From contig NZ_CP147846.1 of assembly GCF_037327425.1 (NCBI RefSeq), positions 5,828,001 through 5,892,000 on the forward strand: a stretch of 64,000 nucleotides of DNA. The letters are read 5' to 3'. This document shows, one piece after another, positions 27,084-35,646 of this stretch (positions are counted from its first letter, which is position 1; every line of letters starts with the position of its first letter). Source of the stretch: Rhodococcus sovatensis. GTDB taxonomy: Bacteria > Actinomycetota > Actinomycetes > Mycobacteriales > Mycobacteriaceae. A program made the position numbers and the translations under genes. The notes below the pieces were generated by a model. It worked only from the letters and a program-made list of their open reading frames with translations. It was not told the DNA's origin and did not search any database.

Positions 27084-27566
27084 GGAGGTCGGGCCCTTCG
27101 TGTTGATGCCAGTTCACGTGACACATGCGGTGACCAAGGAGGAATGAAGGTGGGCCTTGGTGAGTGGCGTAGTTGTGGCGCGCAAATGCCACGACCTGCG
27201 GAATGCATTTCGGCAGTTGAAGCGGTGGAGAACCCGGTGAAGGCGAGAGTAGAACTGCGCTATGTCGATGCCTAGTGCAGCAAACACGATCTAGGGACCC
27301 GACCTGTCCAAGTTGCTGACACCCAGCGATTCGATGCGACTCGATTGATTGCAGCGAGGAACGTAAGGGTGTGTCGATGGCCGTCGAGGACAGAGCCCAT
27401 CGGGGTCTGCAGTGGCAGGTATTTCTACTTCCTCGCCACGACATTGAGAGCTCGGGTCTTCTTCGAATGTGCTGAAGTTGATGAGAGGGATCATCAGGCA
27501 TCGAAGGAAGACCGGCGTTCTCATGCGCGTAAGTGATGAGGACGCAGCGGCGCGGTATGGGGATTT
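27084..27566. other. Intergenic region upstream of the acyl-CoA carboxylase operon
   Basis: This 483-bp gap holds the promoter of the minus-strand carboxylase operon and the region after the persulfide dioxygenase stop. Short frames are present on both strands but none has protein-like composition or a ribosome site. No strong hairpin was found. Confidence 0.35.
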
Positions 27567-28970
27567 TCAGCGAGCGCCGTCACAGACGGGCGTTTCGGTT
27601 TCCTCCCAGGCGTTGTAACCGCCGAGGAGGTCAGTTGTCTCCTTGTGCCCACTCGCACGGAGGAAGCTTGCGGCCACGCTCGAGCGCCAGCCGCTTCGGC
27701 AATGTACGACCAAGGGTCGATCCTGCGGAAGCGTGGTGTGACGTTTCGCGAGCTCGGCAAGCGGAATATGAAGCGACCCTGCGATATAGCCGTCGTCGCG
27801 TTCTCCTTGATTTCTTACGTCCAGGAGGGTGACTCGACTATTTTGCAGTGCTGCGGCAAGTTCTGCAACAGTGAGCCGCTCGGTCTGTTCGACCAGTCCA
27901 ATGAGTGGTGAAGGAAAGGGAGTGCCGCTGTCGGTCGTGAGGGTATTGAAATATCCCTGCACTTTGTCGTAACCGATTCGCGCGAGTCGCATCGCGGCTT
28001 TGGCCTCGTCGCCGGGCCGCGTAACCAAAATGATCGGTTCGTCGACATCGGTGACCGTTCCGCAGGTCTCCGCGAAACGTCCTTCGAGGCCCACATTGAC
28101 GGCGCCCCGTAGATGCGCGGCTGCAAATTCTTCGGGGCTACGGGTATCGATCAGCCTCGTTCCATCCTGCACACACTTGGCCATCTTTTCGGCGGTGAGT
28201 TCACGTGGTTGCCGTGAGCTGTCGTAGACGGCACGGTTGCGTTTGTTGAGATCGGCGTCAGTGGAGAAGTATTGTGGGATTGCGGGCTGGCCGGTGGTGA
28301 CAAGGTCGACAAAGTTCGCTTCTGCCATCGGCTGTACTGACGGGTTCGTGAGCCGTTGCTGGCCGATTGTCGAGACCAGGTCGGTGGACAGGTTCTTTCC
28401 ACAGGAAGAGCCTGCTCCGTGTGCAGGCATTACTTGCACGTGATCCGGGAGTGCCATCAGGGTGTGGTGAATTGTTTTGTACATAGCGCGTGCGAGGTCT
28501 GTGTTCGTGCCGGTCCCGAGGTTTGCAAGGTCAGGTCGGCCCACGTCGCCTATGAAGAGTGAGTCACCAGTCAGAACCGCTGTTGGTTCGGCGCCGGCAC
28601 TGTCTCGGAGGAGGAGACTGATCGATTCCCAGGTGTGCCCGGGTGTCGACAAGATCTGAATATCGACGCTTCCCAGCGAGATGTGTTCGCCGTGCTGCAA
28701 TCGGCGGATGGGATAGTCAGTGTCCGCAGCTTCACCGAAACCGATCCATGCCCCGGTTGCAGCCACGAGTTCGAGGTGGCCAGAGACGAAGTCCGCGTGA
28801 AAGTGCGTGTTGATTACTCCTTCGATGCGTAGGTCTCGGCGTTCAGCTTCGTCGATGTAATCCGCGATATCACGTCGAGGATCGACGACGATCGCGCGTT
28901 TTGTCTGTTCATCACCTATGAGGTACGAGGCGTGGGAAAGACATTCAAGGTAGTACTGCTCGAGAATCAC
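27567..28970 (-). CDS. Persulfide dioxygenase (MBL fold) fused to two rhodanese domains
   Basis: Protein of 467 aa. The N-terminal metallo-beta-lactamase domain (1-250) has NTHFHADFVSG, STPGHTWES, LTGDSLFIGDVGRPDL and PAHGAGSSCG, which match ETHE1/Blh-type persulfide dioxygenases that oxidise glutathione- or mycothiol-persulfide to sulfite. The first rhodanese domain (about 275-350) lacks the catalytic Cys. The second (about 370-460) has VHCRSGWRSS, the active loop with Cys. It lies 72 nt after the TauE gene and is probably co-transcribed with it, with sulfite exported by TauE. Confidence 0.92.
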   Translation of the reverse strand: MILEQYYLECLSHASYLIGDEQTKRAIVVDPRRDIADYIDEAERRDLRIEGVINTHFHADFVSGHLELVAATGAWIGFGEAADTDYPIRRLQHGEHISLGSVDIQILSTPGHTWESISLLLRDSAGAEPTAVLTGDSLFIGDVGRPDLANLGTGTNTDLARAMYKTIHHTLMALPDHVQVMPAHGAGSSCGKNLSTDLVSTIGQQRLTNPSVQPMAEANFVDLVTTGQPAIPQYFSTDADLNKRNRAVYDSSRQPRELTAEKMAKCVQDGTRLIDTRSPEEFAAAHLRGAVNVGLEGRFAETCGTVTDVDEPIILVTRPGDEAKAAMRLARIGYDKVQGYFNTLTTDSGTPFPSPLIGLVEQTERLTVAELAAALQNSRVTLLDVRNQGERDDGYIAGSLHIPLAELAKRHTTLPQDRPLVVHCRSGWRSSVAASFLRASGHKETTDLLGGYNAWEETETPVCDGAR

Positions 28971-29042
28971 TGGGCTTCTCCAATTCTTTGGAACGTCGGG
29001 ATGAGATGCATAGTCGTTGTTGACCGGTCGCGTAAATATTCA

Positions 29043-29921
29043 CTACCCGGGCAGCAGACCGGAACTGCGTAGGCCCACGTATAACGCGACCATGACAAGA
29101 AGGACGGCAAATGCCCGCGTGAGTGCCTTCTCGGAGGTTTTGGCAGCCAGCCATTTACCTACGAGAGCGCCGACGATAGCTGCGGCTGTTACTGGTAGGA
29201 CTACGGACCAATCCAGCGCGTCCTGGCTCGATCGAGCTGCGAGTGCCACTGCCGAATTCAGCGTGATGACCAACAAGGAGGTGCCCACAGCGATCGGCAT
29301 GGGGTAGCCGAGAGCAACCACAAGTACCGGAACGATGACGAATCCGCCTCCGACACCAAAGAATCCGGTAAGGACACCGATTGTAATTCCCGCGATTAGT
29401 ACCTTGGCGGCAGTCAGGAAGCGTTGGGTACGGGGGCTGGGGCTTGCCTCGAGCTGGGTGGTAGTGGCTTGGGCCGGCGCCGCCGCAGCGACCGCGGCGA
29501 ACGCGGGAAGCCTGGTGGCGACGCCCACGGCTGGATTCTGTGTTCGCTTCGTCGCCGACTTGAACGGCATCGTTCTCCAAACAAGCGAAATCGAGACGAC
29601 CAACAGCAGGATCGAGAAGGCGCCAAGTGCGACATTCGGGTCGACCAGTCGACCGAGGGCCGTTCCGGCCCAGGCGGCTACGCCGCCCACGGCGCCGAGG
29701 GAGATGCCTGTACGCCACTTCACCCGGCCTGCCCGCGCATAGGAAATAGCGGCCACGATGGAAGTGATACCGACGATAACGAGACTTTCGGTAACAGCGA
29801 TCTGTAGTGGTTGACTCAGGACATAGACAAGTGCAGGCACAGTGAGGATGGAGCCGCCACCGCCGAGGGCACCGAGGCTGATTCCGATGAAGATGCCGAG
29901 ACCAATTGCCGAGATCAGCAT
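29043..29921 (-). CDS. tauE: TauE/SafE-type sulfite exporter
   Basis: Membrane protein of 292 aa with two repeats of the TauE/SafE pattern: GISLGALGGGGSILTVPAL at the N-terminus and TGFFGVGGGFVIVPVLVVAL in the second half, and eight or so hydrophobic segments. Between the halves is an Ala/Thr-rich cytoplasmic loop. The start MLISAIGLGIF at 29921 overlaps the end of a 35-codon frame by 7 nt. With the downstream persulfide dioxygenase it would remove sulfite formed from sulfide. Confidence 0.88.
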   Translation of the reverse strand: MLISAIGLGIFIGISLGALGGGGSILTVPALVYVLSQPLQIAVTESLVIVGITSIVAAISYARAGRVKWRTGISLGAVGGVAAWAGTALGRLVDPNVALGAFSILLLVVSISLVWRTMPFKSATKRTQNPAVGVATRLPAFAAVAAAAPAQATTTQLEASPSPRTQRFLTAAKVLIAGITIGVLTGFFGVGGGFVIVPVLVVALGYPMPIAVGTSLLVITLNSAVALAARSSQDALDWSVVLPVTAAAIVGALVGKWLAAKTSEKALTRAFAVLLVMVALYVGLRSSGLLPG

Positions 29922-30022
29922 TTCGTCACGGCCAGACACTCGGATTTGGTGGCGGTTGACGCTGTCGGGTCGATCTGGGAGTGCACCACAGTGCCGCCAG
30001 TGCTGTTCGTTATGTATTCCAT
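29915..30022 (-). CDS. Small open reading frame upstream of tauE
   Basis: A 35-codon frame starts at an ATG five bases after AGGAGG, the best ribosome site in the region, and ends in KSECLAVTKC. Its stop overlaps the tauE start in ATGCTGA, so tauE translation may depend on it. It has two Cys codons near the end and no recognised family. It could be a leader peptide or a small sulfur-related protein. Whether it is translated is unknown. Confidence 0.55.
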   Translation of the reverse strand: MEYITNSTGGTVVHSQIDPTASTATKSECLAVTKC

Positions 30023-30319
30023 AAGACCTCCTGGTCAGGTCGGGGTGAAAGGTGCGGACGAGCAAATCGGGATGGGCTACTGCTGCGGGTGAGTAGGCCC
30101 GGAGCGGCAGGCTTCCGGCTGCACGCCAGTGCGCCGACCCGGCCCTCCTCACATCTCGCCGCGGGACTGTCCCTGCGACTCGCTGAATCCGCACCTGGAG
30201 AACAGGCGGGGGCAACTATGGGGAGCTGTACCGATACTGCGCTGCACGTTCAGGTTCCATTCGTACGGGAGGCGGTGGTGGGCGTCGACTTGTCCGGAAT
30301 TGCGTTGGCCAACCTAGGA
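30023..30319. other. Probable 5' untranslated region of the small-ORF/tauE transcript
   Basis: About 300 bp separate the operator at 30320 from the small frame at 30022. No coding sequence or known riboswitch fold was recognised. Confidence 0.3.
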
Positions 30320-30359
30320 TAATGTACGGACAACCAAAAAATCAATGACCGGACATTTA
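30320..30359. promoter_or_regulatory. Paired GntR-type operator before the tauE operon
   Basis: Two related arms, TAATGTACGGACA (30320-30332) and TGACCGGACATTTA (30346-30359), are inverted and separated by 13 nt. Each contains a TGTnCGnACA-like core. The same arrangement, mirrored and with the same spacing, lies at the sulfide:quinone oxidoreductase promoter (34261-34300). Confidence 0.6.
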
Positions 30360-30829
30360 CCGACGCTAGGATGAGGTTCGGGCGGCGTCAACATGGCGCG
30401 CGCTGAACAGGATGAATCGCGATACTCGACCGCACGCTGATCGGCACTGTCCGGATCAGGTGGCGGATTGCTTCGATGACGACGATGCCCGCTGGCGATC
30501 GGCTACTCGGTTCTCGGCCCGGTCCACGATACGTACGGCTGACAAATGACCAAGTGCCCGTAGGAAGATTGTGTTTCTCGTTGGTGGGCTGCTTGCCTCG
30601 CTGGTGACGTACAGCCAGAAGGGCGGGTGAACCGAACAGCGATTCGCGGGACCGCAGTCGGCGGGTGTTCTAGTCGAAATGGGGACAGGCACCACGTGCC
30701 GCCCGAAATTGCCCGAGCGACGCCAACTGTGGGCAAGAGACGGCTTCCGCCGGTTTTGCGAACTCATCTTGCATTGCAGTCGAGTGACGCTGTCGAATAC
30801 CGAACCGCGAGACCCGAATGTTTGCGGCG
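30360..30829. other. Intergenic region after the GntR gene
   Basis: This 470-bp stretch lies between the tauE operator and the 3' end of the GntR gene. No gene was recognised on either strand; open frames here lack protein-like composition. Confidence 0.3.
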
Positions 30830-31624
30830 TTACGGCATGTTCGTGGCCGAAAGATTCAAAGAATACCCAGATCGTGCCGTAAAATCGGCAAGGACGCTGA
30901 ACCGATCTCCGCGGATGAGCGAGGTGCGCCACTCCACCGGTGTTCCATTGGCGGTTCCTATCCGCTCAACTTTCATTGCTGCGACATCCGGTGTCGTTCC
31001 GAGAAGTTTGTGTTGTACAGAATTTGGTACGACGGCCCGTATCTGCTCACTCCCGCCGGTGAGGCGGATATCGCAACGCGAAGCAAGTTCGTCGTACAAA
31101 CCTGTATGGGAAAAATCGGCACCGAGCAGCGGGCTGGCAATCGAGGCCGGTAACCATGCGCAGTCATGCGCGAGCGGTTGCTCGTCGGCCAACCGCAGTC
31201 GCTCTAGGTAGAGCAAAGGAGCGGACTCTTCGAGGCCGAGGCGGATCGCCACGTGCGCATCGGCACGTATGTCGAGTCGACGAACGATGCTACGTTGGCG
31301 CAGATTCGCGGCTTCAACCGACGCAAACAAGCTGTACAGGGCGCCTAGGGGTTGCGTGATTTCGGCGTCGGTATTGATTCGAGTTGAGCGGCCACGACTT
31401 GCGACGACGATGCCTTCCTCACGGAGAGCACGCACCGCAGCGCGCACCGTGTGGCGGCTGACACCGTATTGATCACGAAGGTCCAACTCGCCAGGAAAGG
31501 CATCTGTGAACTCTCCCTCTCGCAGTCGGCGTTGAAGGTCCGCCTGTAGTTGCTGCCATAGGGTTTCTCCCGTACCGCGCTGCAACTTCTTGATGCCGAC
31601 CGTTTTCGTCCCCGTCCTAGACAC
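30830..31624 (-). CDS. GntR/HutC-family transcriptional regulator
   Basis: GntR regulator of about 264 aa. The N-terminal winged helix is GELDLRDQYGVSRHTVRAAV and ALREEGIVVASRGRSTRI; the C-terminal UTRA-type effector domain has PLLYLERLRLADEQPLAHD and GTPVEWRTSLIRGDRFSV. The GTG at 31624 is eight bases after AGGAG; an ATG at 31684 is the alternative. It lies between the sulfide-oxidation genes. The motif TAATGTACGGACA occurs just upstream and at both neighbouring sulfide-gene promoters, so it likely controls them and itself. Confidence 0.85.
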   Translation of the reverse strand: MSRTGTKTVGIKKLQRGTGETLWQQLQADLQRRLREGEFTDAFPGELDLRDQYGVSRHTVRAAVRALREEGIVVASRGRSTRINTDAEITQPLGALYSLFASVEAANLRQRSIVRRLDIRADAHVAIRLGLEESAPLLYLERLRLADEQPLAHDCAWLPASIASPLLGADFSHTGLYDELASRCDIRLTGGSEQIRAVVPNSVQHKLLGTTPDVAAMKVERIGTANGTPVEWRTSLIRGDRFSVLADFTARSGYSLNLSATNMP

Positions 31625-31670
31625 CCGCACTCGCTCCTGATCGCCATTGTGATGGTCTAGTTCAGAAGGG

Positions 31671-31683
31671 TAATGTACGGACA
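31671..31683. promoter_or_regulatory. GntR-type operator before the GntR gene
   Basis: TAATGTACGGACA, identical to the first arm of the site at 30320, lies 46 bp upstream of the preferred GntR start. No second arm with 13-nt spacing is obvious. Suggests autoregulation. Confidence 0.5.
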
Positions 31684-32155
31684 TCGAACAGGACAATGGC
31701 TGAACATGTTTGTCGGATGTTGGAAAGAGTCGCACATGCCGGGCGGGCGGACGGTTCAACGGCTTCGACACCCTGAAGTTGTGCGCGCCTATGAGGCTAT
31801 CCCTCCAACGGCAACCCGTACTTGAAAGTCGCTGTTCACGACCATGACCTGCGAGCCGGTGTGGCCGAAGCGTTCGCCTCGGTCCACGGCCTCGGACGGC
31901 AGTCGAATTTCGGCTATCCGAAAGTGACCGGCGGGCGAGCAGCGAAGGCCAACGCCCGAAGCCCGTTTGGGCGGCTACATGTGTGCCGAATTGCACAAGG
32001 GTAGACTGTCCGAGAAATTCGACTCGTGTGGTGCTTCGAGCTCCCGTGCTGAAGTCTGGGTGCCCCGGCGAGAACTCCTCCCCGTGTCTCGTCAAGTTGC
32101 GCGGTATGCACCGCAGTTGTCCAGGTTCAGGGGGCGGACTAGGATCTCAACTGGA
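31684..32155. other. Intergenic region between GntR and TetR genes
   Basis: This stretch contains an unassigned plus-strand frame near 31822-32004 that reads protein-like (KVAVHDHDLRAGVAEAF and SVHGLGRQSNFGYPKVTGG) but has no good start or ribosome site. It may be a gene relic. Otherwise nothing was recognised. Confidence 0.25.
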
Positions 32156-32175
32156 CAGACCATTCTGGCTGGTCT
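32156..32175. promoter_or_regulatory. Putative TetR operator before the 32.2-kb TetR gene
   Basis: CAGACCATTCTG (32156-32167) is followed by TGGTCT (32170-32175), so AGACCA/TGGTCT form an inverted repeat. The first 12 bases match the perfect palindrome CAGACCGGTCTG before the OsmC gene at 10 of 12 positions. This resembles the AGACC-type boxes known for LmrA/YxaF-like TetR proteins. Confidence 0.5.
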
Positions 32176-32191
32176 CGGGACAGGGGCTTAA

Positions 32192-32806
32192 GTGCGCGTA
32201 TCGGAGCTATCGGCATCAACTTCGCCTCATCGTGGAAGCGCGAGAGAGCGCATCCTTGCGGCGGCTGATGAGCTGTTTCTTACCGAGGGTATTCATAACA
32301 CCGGCATCACATCACTGATCGATCGCGCCGACGTCGCAAAGGCGTCCTTTTACTCGGCATTCAAGAGTAAGAACGATCTGATCGACGCATATCTTAAGCG
32401 CCAGCATGATGAAATCATCAGCCGGCTGCACGTAATTGCGGATGCTGACGATTCCCCAGAGGAGAAGCTTTCCCACATCTTCGATCTGCTCTGTACCTTC
32501 TGGGTGCAGGCTTCTTACCGTGGATGTTTGTTCGTGGTGGCTCAGATCGAATTGCCGAAATCAGAGCTTCCGCCGCAGCGTTGGGCGCGAATCCACAAGT
32601 TGGACGTGCTCAGTATCTTAGGGCCCATGCTCGAGCACGCTGGGTACGAAGATTCGGACGAGCTCGCCGAGCAGCTGTGTGTAATCTTTGATGGCATCCT
32701 CGTCGCAGCCTCCATTCGGCCGGAATCTGCAGCCTTCGATCGCGGACGCTCCATGGCTCTGGCGTTGCTCGATGCAGCTGGTCGAGCTTCGAAGAAGCGC
32801 AGTTGA
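32192..32806 (+). CDS. TetR-family transcriptional regulator (LmrA/YxaF-like)
   Basis: TetR regulator of 204 aa with helix-turn-helix HNTGITSLIDRADVAKASFYSAF, then KSKNDLIDAYLKR. It starts at a GTG seven bases after AGGGG. The ligand domain contains YRGCLFVVAQIELP with one Cys, which could be a redox or thiol sensor, though this is only a guess. Sites of the CAGACC type before this gene and before the OsmC gene suggest that it controls both. Confidence 0.87.
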   Translation: MRVSELSASTSPHRGSARERILAAADELFLTEGIHNTGITSLIDRADVAKASFYSAFKSKNDLIDAYLKRQHDEIISRLHVIADADDSPEEKLSHIFDLLCTFWVQASYRGCLFVVAQIELPKSELPPQRWARIHKLDVLSILGPMLEHAGYEDSDELAEQLCVIFDGILVAASIRPESAAFDRGRSMALALLDAAGRASKKRS

Positions 32807-32916
32807 CTCGATCCTGTATTCCTCCGCCTTGACGCTCTGATCAGTGCCGGGTTGGATGCTGCTGTCGTATCACTGGAGTAGTGGGCTTTCCTCGCAACCG
32901 GCGCCAGCGATTGGAA

Positions 32917-33013
32917 CGTTGGTACAACGATCCCTCTACCAACGGCCGGGTCAGGGGTTTCTCGCAGGCGTGATTGCGCACGGCCGAGGTCGAGGCCTGC
33001 TCGAAAAGCCCCT
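32917..33013. terminator. Two hairpins between convergent TetR and SQR genes
   Basis: A perfect 8-bp stem CGTTGGTA/TACCAACG (32917-32944) is followed by a longer imperfect stem with AGGGG arms (32953-32969 with 32995-33013). They lie between convergent gene ends and could stop transcription from both sides. No T-tract is obvious. Confidence 0.45.
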
Positions 33014-33024
33014 CAGGTCGACGT

Positions 33025-34230
33025 TCAAGCACGTCCTTTCAGCATCAGATTCCAGTACAGGAAAGGGAGTCCGTATCGCTTCAAATACCACATGTCACGG
33101 CGTGATTTTGTGGTGTCGATGAGGGGGAAAGAGGGCTTGTGCTGGCCAGAGTAGTCAAACTCGGCCAGTAGCATCTTGTTTCGAGATGTGGTCAGGGGGC
33201 ATGAACCGTATCCGTCGTACGCCGCAGTGAGGGGCCGGCCGCTGACTGTCGCTAGGAGATTGTCGACGACCACGGGTGCTTGTTGACGAACAGCTGCACC
33301 GGTTTTGGAGTTCGGTGTGGACCCCGCGTCACCGAGAGCGAAGATGTCGGGGAAACGATTGTGCTGAAGGGTGTGCTTGTCGACGTCCACCCATCCGGCA
33401 GGATTGTCGGTCAGAGCGAGTGGAGACTTCTTGATGAAATCGGGAGCGGATTGGGGCGCGACGACGTGGAGTAGGTCGTACTTGATCGTGTCGGTGGTCT
33501 TGGTAGTGGTGTCTATGATGGACACCTCGCGTCCGTCAGGGTCCACTTCGGCAAGCTCGCTGCTCAGGCGAACTTCGATTCCGTAGTCCTTCGCGACGCG
33601 GTCCAGTTCTTCGGAAAAAGCTGCGATACCGAACATGGCCGGAGTCGGAAGGACGAGTACGATGCGGATGTCGTCGAGTAGTCCCTGCTTGCGCCAGTAG
33701 TCGGCTGCAAGGTAGGCGATCTTCTGCGGTGCGCCGGCGCATTTCATCGGCCCGGACGGCATCGTAAATACTGCAGTGCCAGAGCGAAAGTTCCGAATTA
33801 GTTCCCAGGTCTTCGGAGCGAGTTCGCGGGAGTAGTTACTCGAAGCGAACGGTGTTGAAACCGCATCAGCAACGCCAGGAATCGCGTCCCAGTCAGTCTG
33901 GATTCCTGGACAGACCACCAGCCGGCCGTAGCCGATGGTTGTGCCGCCATCCACGGTGATCTGTCTCTGCACGGGATCGATTTCTTCAGCCGCGCTCCGA
34001 ACCCACGTCACCCCCTTGGGCACTACCGACGCCTGCGGCCGGCCACTTTCGTCCATGCTGGCGCGACCGCCGCCTACGAGGGTCCACAGCGGTTGGTAGT
34101 AGTGCGTGACGGCCGGGTCGACGAGGCACACATCCTCGATGCCCTTCCGGCGTAGCCGGGACGCGACACTGATCCCGGCGCTGCCGCCGCCCAAGATGAC
34201 GATTCCATGGTGTGCGGTACTCGAGGCCAT
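33025..34230 (-). CDS. sqr: Sulfide:quinone oxidoreductase (type II-like)
   Basis: FAD-dependent enzyme of 401 aa that oxidises sulfide to a persulfide and passes electrons to quinone at the membrane. The FAD motif is VILGGGSAGISVASRLRR near the N-terminus and the second FAD contact is IFALGDAGSTPNSKT. Conserved cysteines occur in MKCAGAPQK and YGSCPLTT, with another in VVCPGI. The start MASSTAHHG at 34230 lies downstream of the operator; starts further upstream would fall inside it. Its product persulfide would be used by the persulfide dioxygenase encoded nearby. Confidence 0.9.
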   Translation of the reverse strand: MASSTAHHGIVILGGGSAGISVASRLRRKGIEDVCLVDPAVTHYYQPLWTLVGGGRASMDESGRPQASVVPKGVTWVRSAAEEIDPVQRQITVDGGTTIGYGRLVVCPGIQTDWDAIPGVADAVSTPFASSNYSRELAPKTWELIRNFRSGTAVFTMPSGPMKCAGAPQKIAYLAADYWRKQGLLDDIRIVLVLPTPAMFGIAAFSEELDRVAKDYGIEVRLSSELAEVDPDGREVSIIDTTTKTTDTIKYDLLHVVAPQSAPDFIKKSPLALTDNPAGWVDVDKHTLQHNRFPDIFALGDAGSTPNSKTGAAVRQQAPVVVDNLLATVSGRPLTAAYDGYGSCPLTTSRNKMLLAEFDYSGQHKPSFPLIDTTKSRRDMWYLKRYGLPFLYWNLMLKGRA

Positions 34231-34260
34231 AAGAAGCTGCCCAGTCCTCTCCGTCGACGT

Positions 34261-34300
34261 TAAATGTACGGTCATTGCGGAACTCCGTGTCCGTACATTA
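34261..34300. promoter_or_regulatory. Paired GntR-type operator before the SQR gene
   Basis: TAAATGTACGGTCA (34261-34274) and TGTCCGTACATTA (34288-34300) are inverted with a 13-nt spacer, the mirror of the site at 30320. It lies 31 bp upstream of the SQR start. Confidence 0.6.
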
Positions 34301-34705
34301 TCTTCGACCGTAGGCGATCGCAAGAGGCAATACGGCGAGGTCGAGTGCCGCCGTCCGACCTGCGGTTGTGGCAATCGAAGGCGGCGCGAAGAGGGAGAGC
34401 GATCGCTCCGATGCGATCGGCAAGTGCGAGGTAGGTGGCCCTTTCATCCGGAGGGCCGCGTAGTTCAGCTTTCAGCGGACTCGCTGGCAAAGGAGTCCGG
34501 CCTCCAACTGTTGAGTGCAGCCCTTCTGGCAAGCGAGATTCACATGGCGTTGGTTTCTGCCGGATGCGTCGACAGCAAGACGGGGTCGGGTGCAGTCACA
34601 ATTCGATCGCCGATCGCCGTACGACTCTGACAAAGGTGTAATTGGCACTCGGTGCATGTGGTGACTGCACTCACAAGTAGACCAAAAAGTGATGGTTGAC
34701 ACAGA
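34301..34705. other. Intergenic region between SQR and OsmC genes
   Basis: About 400 bp with divergent promoters. No gene was recognised; frames on both strands look non-coding. Confidence 0.3.
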
Positions 34706-34717
34706 CAGACCGGTCTG
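34706..34717. promoter_or_regulatory. Perfect palindrome CAGACCGGTCTG before the OsmC gene
   Basis: This 12-bp perfect palindrome lies 129 bp upstream of the OsmC start. It matches the AGACC-type operator of TetR proteins and the related site before the 32.2-kb TetR gene. Confidence 0.55.
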
Positions 34718-34845
34718 CCTAACATTGTGGGGCATCATCGAATTGCCGGAACCGGCCTTCACCTCCCTTTCGTGCTTACTGCACTCGAAGAAGCTCTGAC
34801 ACAGCGAAGGTGGAGAGGCTCATTCAATCCACGAACAGGACGCAC

Positions 34846-35376
34846 ATGACCGCAAATGCTGCACTCGCTACATCAATTCAGGCGGCCGTCGATCACGTCA
34901 AGGAGAATCCATCTGCCGCAATGGCGACCTTCAAGGCAAAAGTTATGCAGGACAAAGGATTGCAATGCTCCGCATTCGTGCGCAAGCATCCCGCGATCAT
35001 TGTCGACGAGCCGGCGAGCCTCGGCGGCAACGATGCCGGACCCAGCCCGGTGGAGTACCTACTGGTGTCGTTGGGCGCCTGCCAGGAAATCTTGTACCAA
35101 ATCACCGCGAGCATGATGGGGATTGAGCTGGATTCCGTCACCGTCTACCTCAAGGGAAATCTCGACCTCCGCGGGTTCATGGGAGAAGAAGGGATTCCGC
35201 CCGGCTATCAGCAGATCACCTTCGAAACCCGTATCGAGAGCCAGGCAGATGCTAAGGCGATCGAAGCGCTCGTCCACACCGTCGAGGCAAACTGCCCGAC
35301 GATGGACACACTCCGGCGGCCCGTCAACATTCAAGGAAAGGCCTTCCTCAACAACGAACAGATCGCCACTGTCTGA
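34846..35376 (+). CDS. OsmC-family protein
   Basis: OsmC-superfamily protein of 176 aa. The core is GPSPVEYLLVSLGACQEILYQITASMMGI with the conserved Cys, and the end ANCPTMDTLRRPVNI carries another. A third Cys is in LQCSAFV. The start at ATG 34846 has AGGAC six bases upstream; a GTG at 34810 is possible. It is different from the OsmC protein at 20956, lacking its N-terminal part. Next to sulfide-oxidation genes and with a TetR-type operator, it may handle organic peroxides or persulfides. Confidence 0.87.
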   Translation: MTANAALATSIQAAVDHVKENPSAAMATFKAKVMQDKGLQCSAFVRKHPAIIVDEPASLGGNDAGPSPVEYLLVSLGACQEILYQITASMMGIELDSVTVYLKGNLDLRGFMGEEGIPPGYQQITFETRIESQADAKAIEALVHTVEANCPTMDTLRRPVNIQGKAFLNNEQIATV

Positions 35377-35646
35377 CAATCCCTGGGCGTTGAATACTGA
35401 CCCGGATCAAAAAGTAATTGGCGAACTCAGGCATTTAGTAAGAACGTGCAATCAAATCAAGTCGAGTGAGAATTGAGATCGAGGTATCCGATCAGCTCGT
35501 CGTGAATTACGCGGATCTGTGCCAGTCCGCCCGCAATCATGATCGCACGGCACATACCAACGGCACCGCTGCAACTAGCCTCGCTACCGCCGAGAGCTGA
35601 AGACTGTGACAGCTCGCTTCGCTACTACGATAAGGAAGAAATTGCC

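Noticed and set aside
30071..30093. Plus-strand mini-frame MGYCCG resembling cysteine leader peptides
   Set aside because: It lies on the strand opposite to the sulfur genes and has no ribosome site, so it cannot act as their leader.
35457..35540. 27-codon minus-strand frame reading MIAGGLAQIRVIHDELIGYL
   Set aside because: It looks protein-like but has no ribosome site and no neighbour on that strand; too short to support as a gene.
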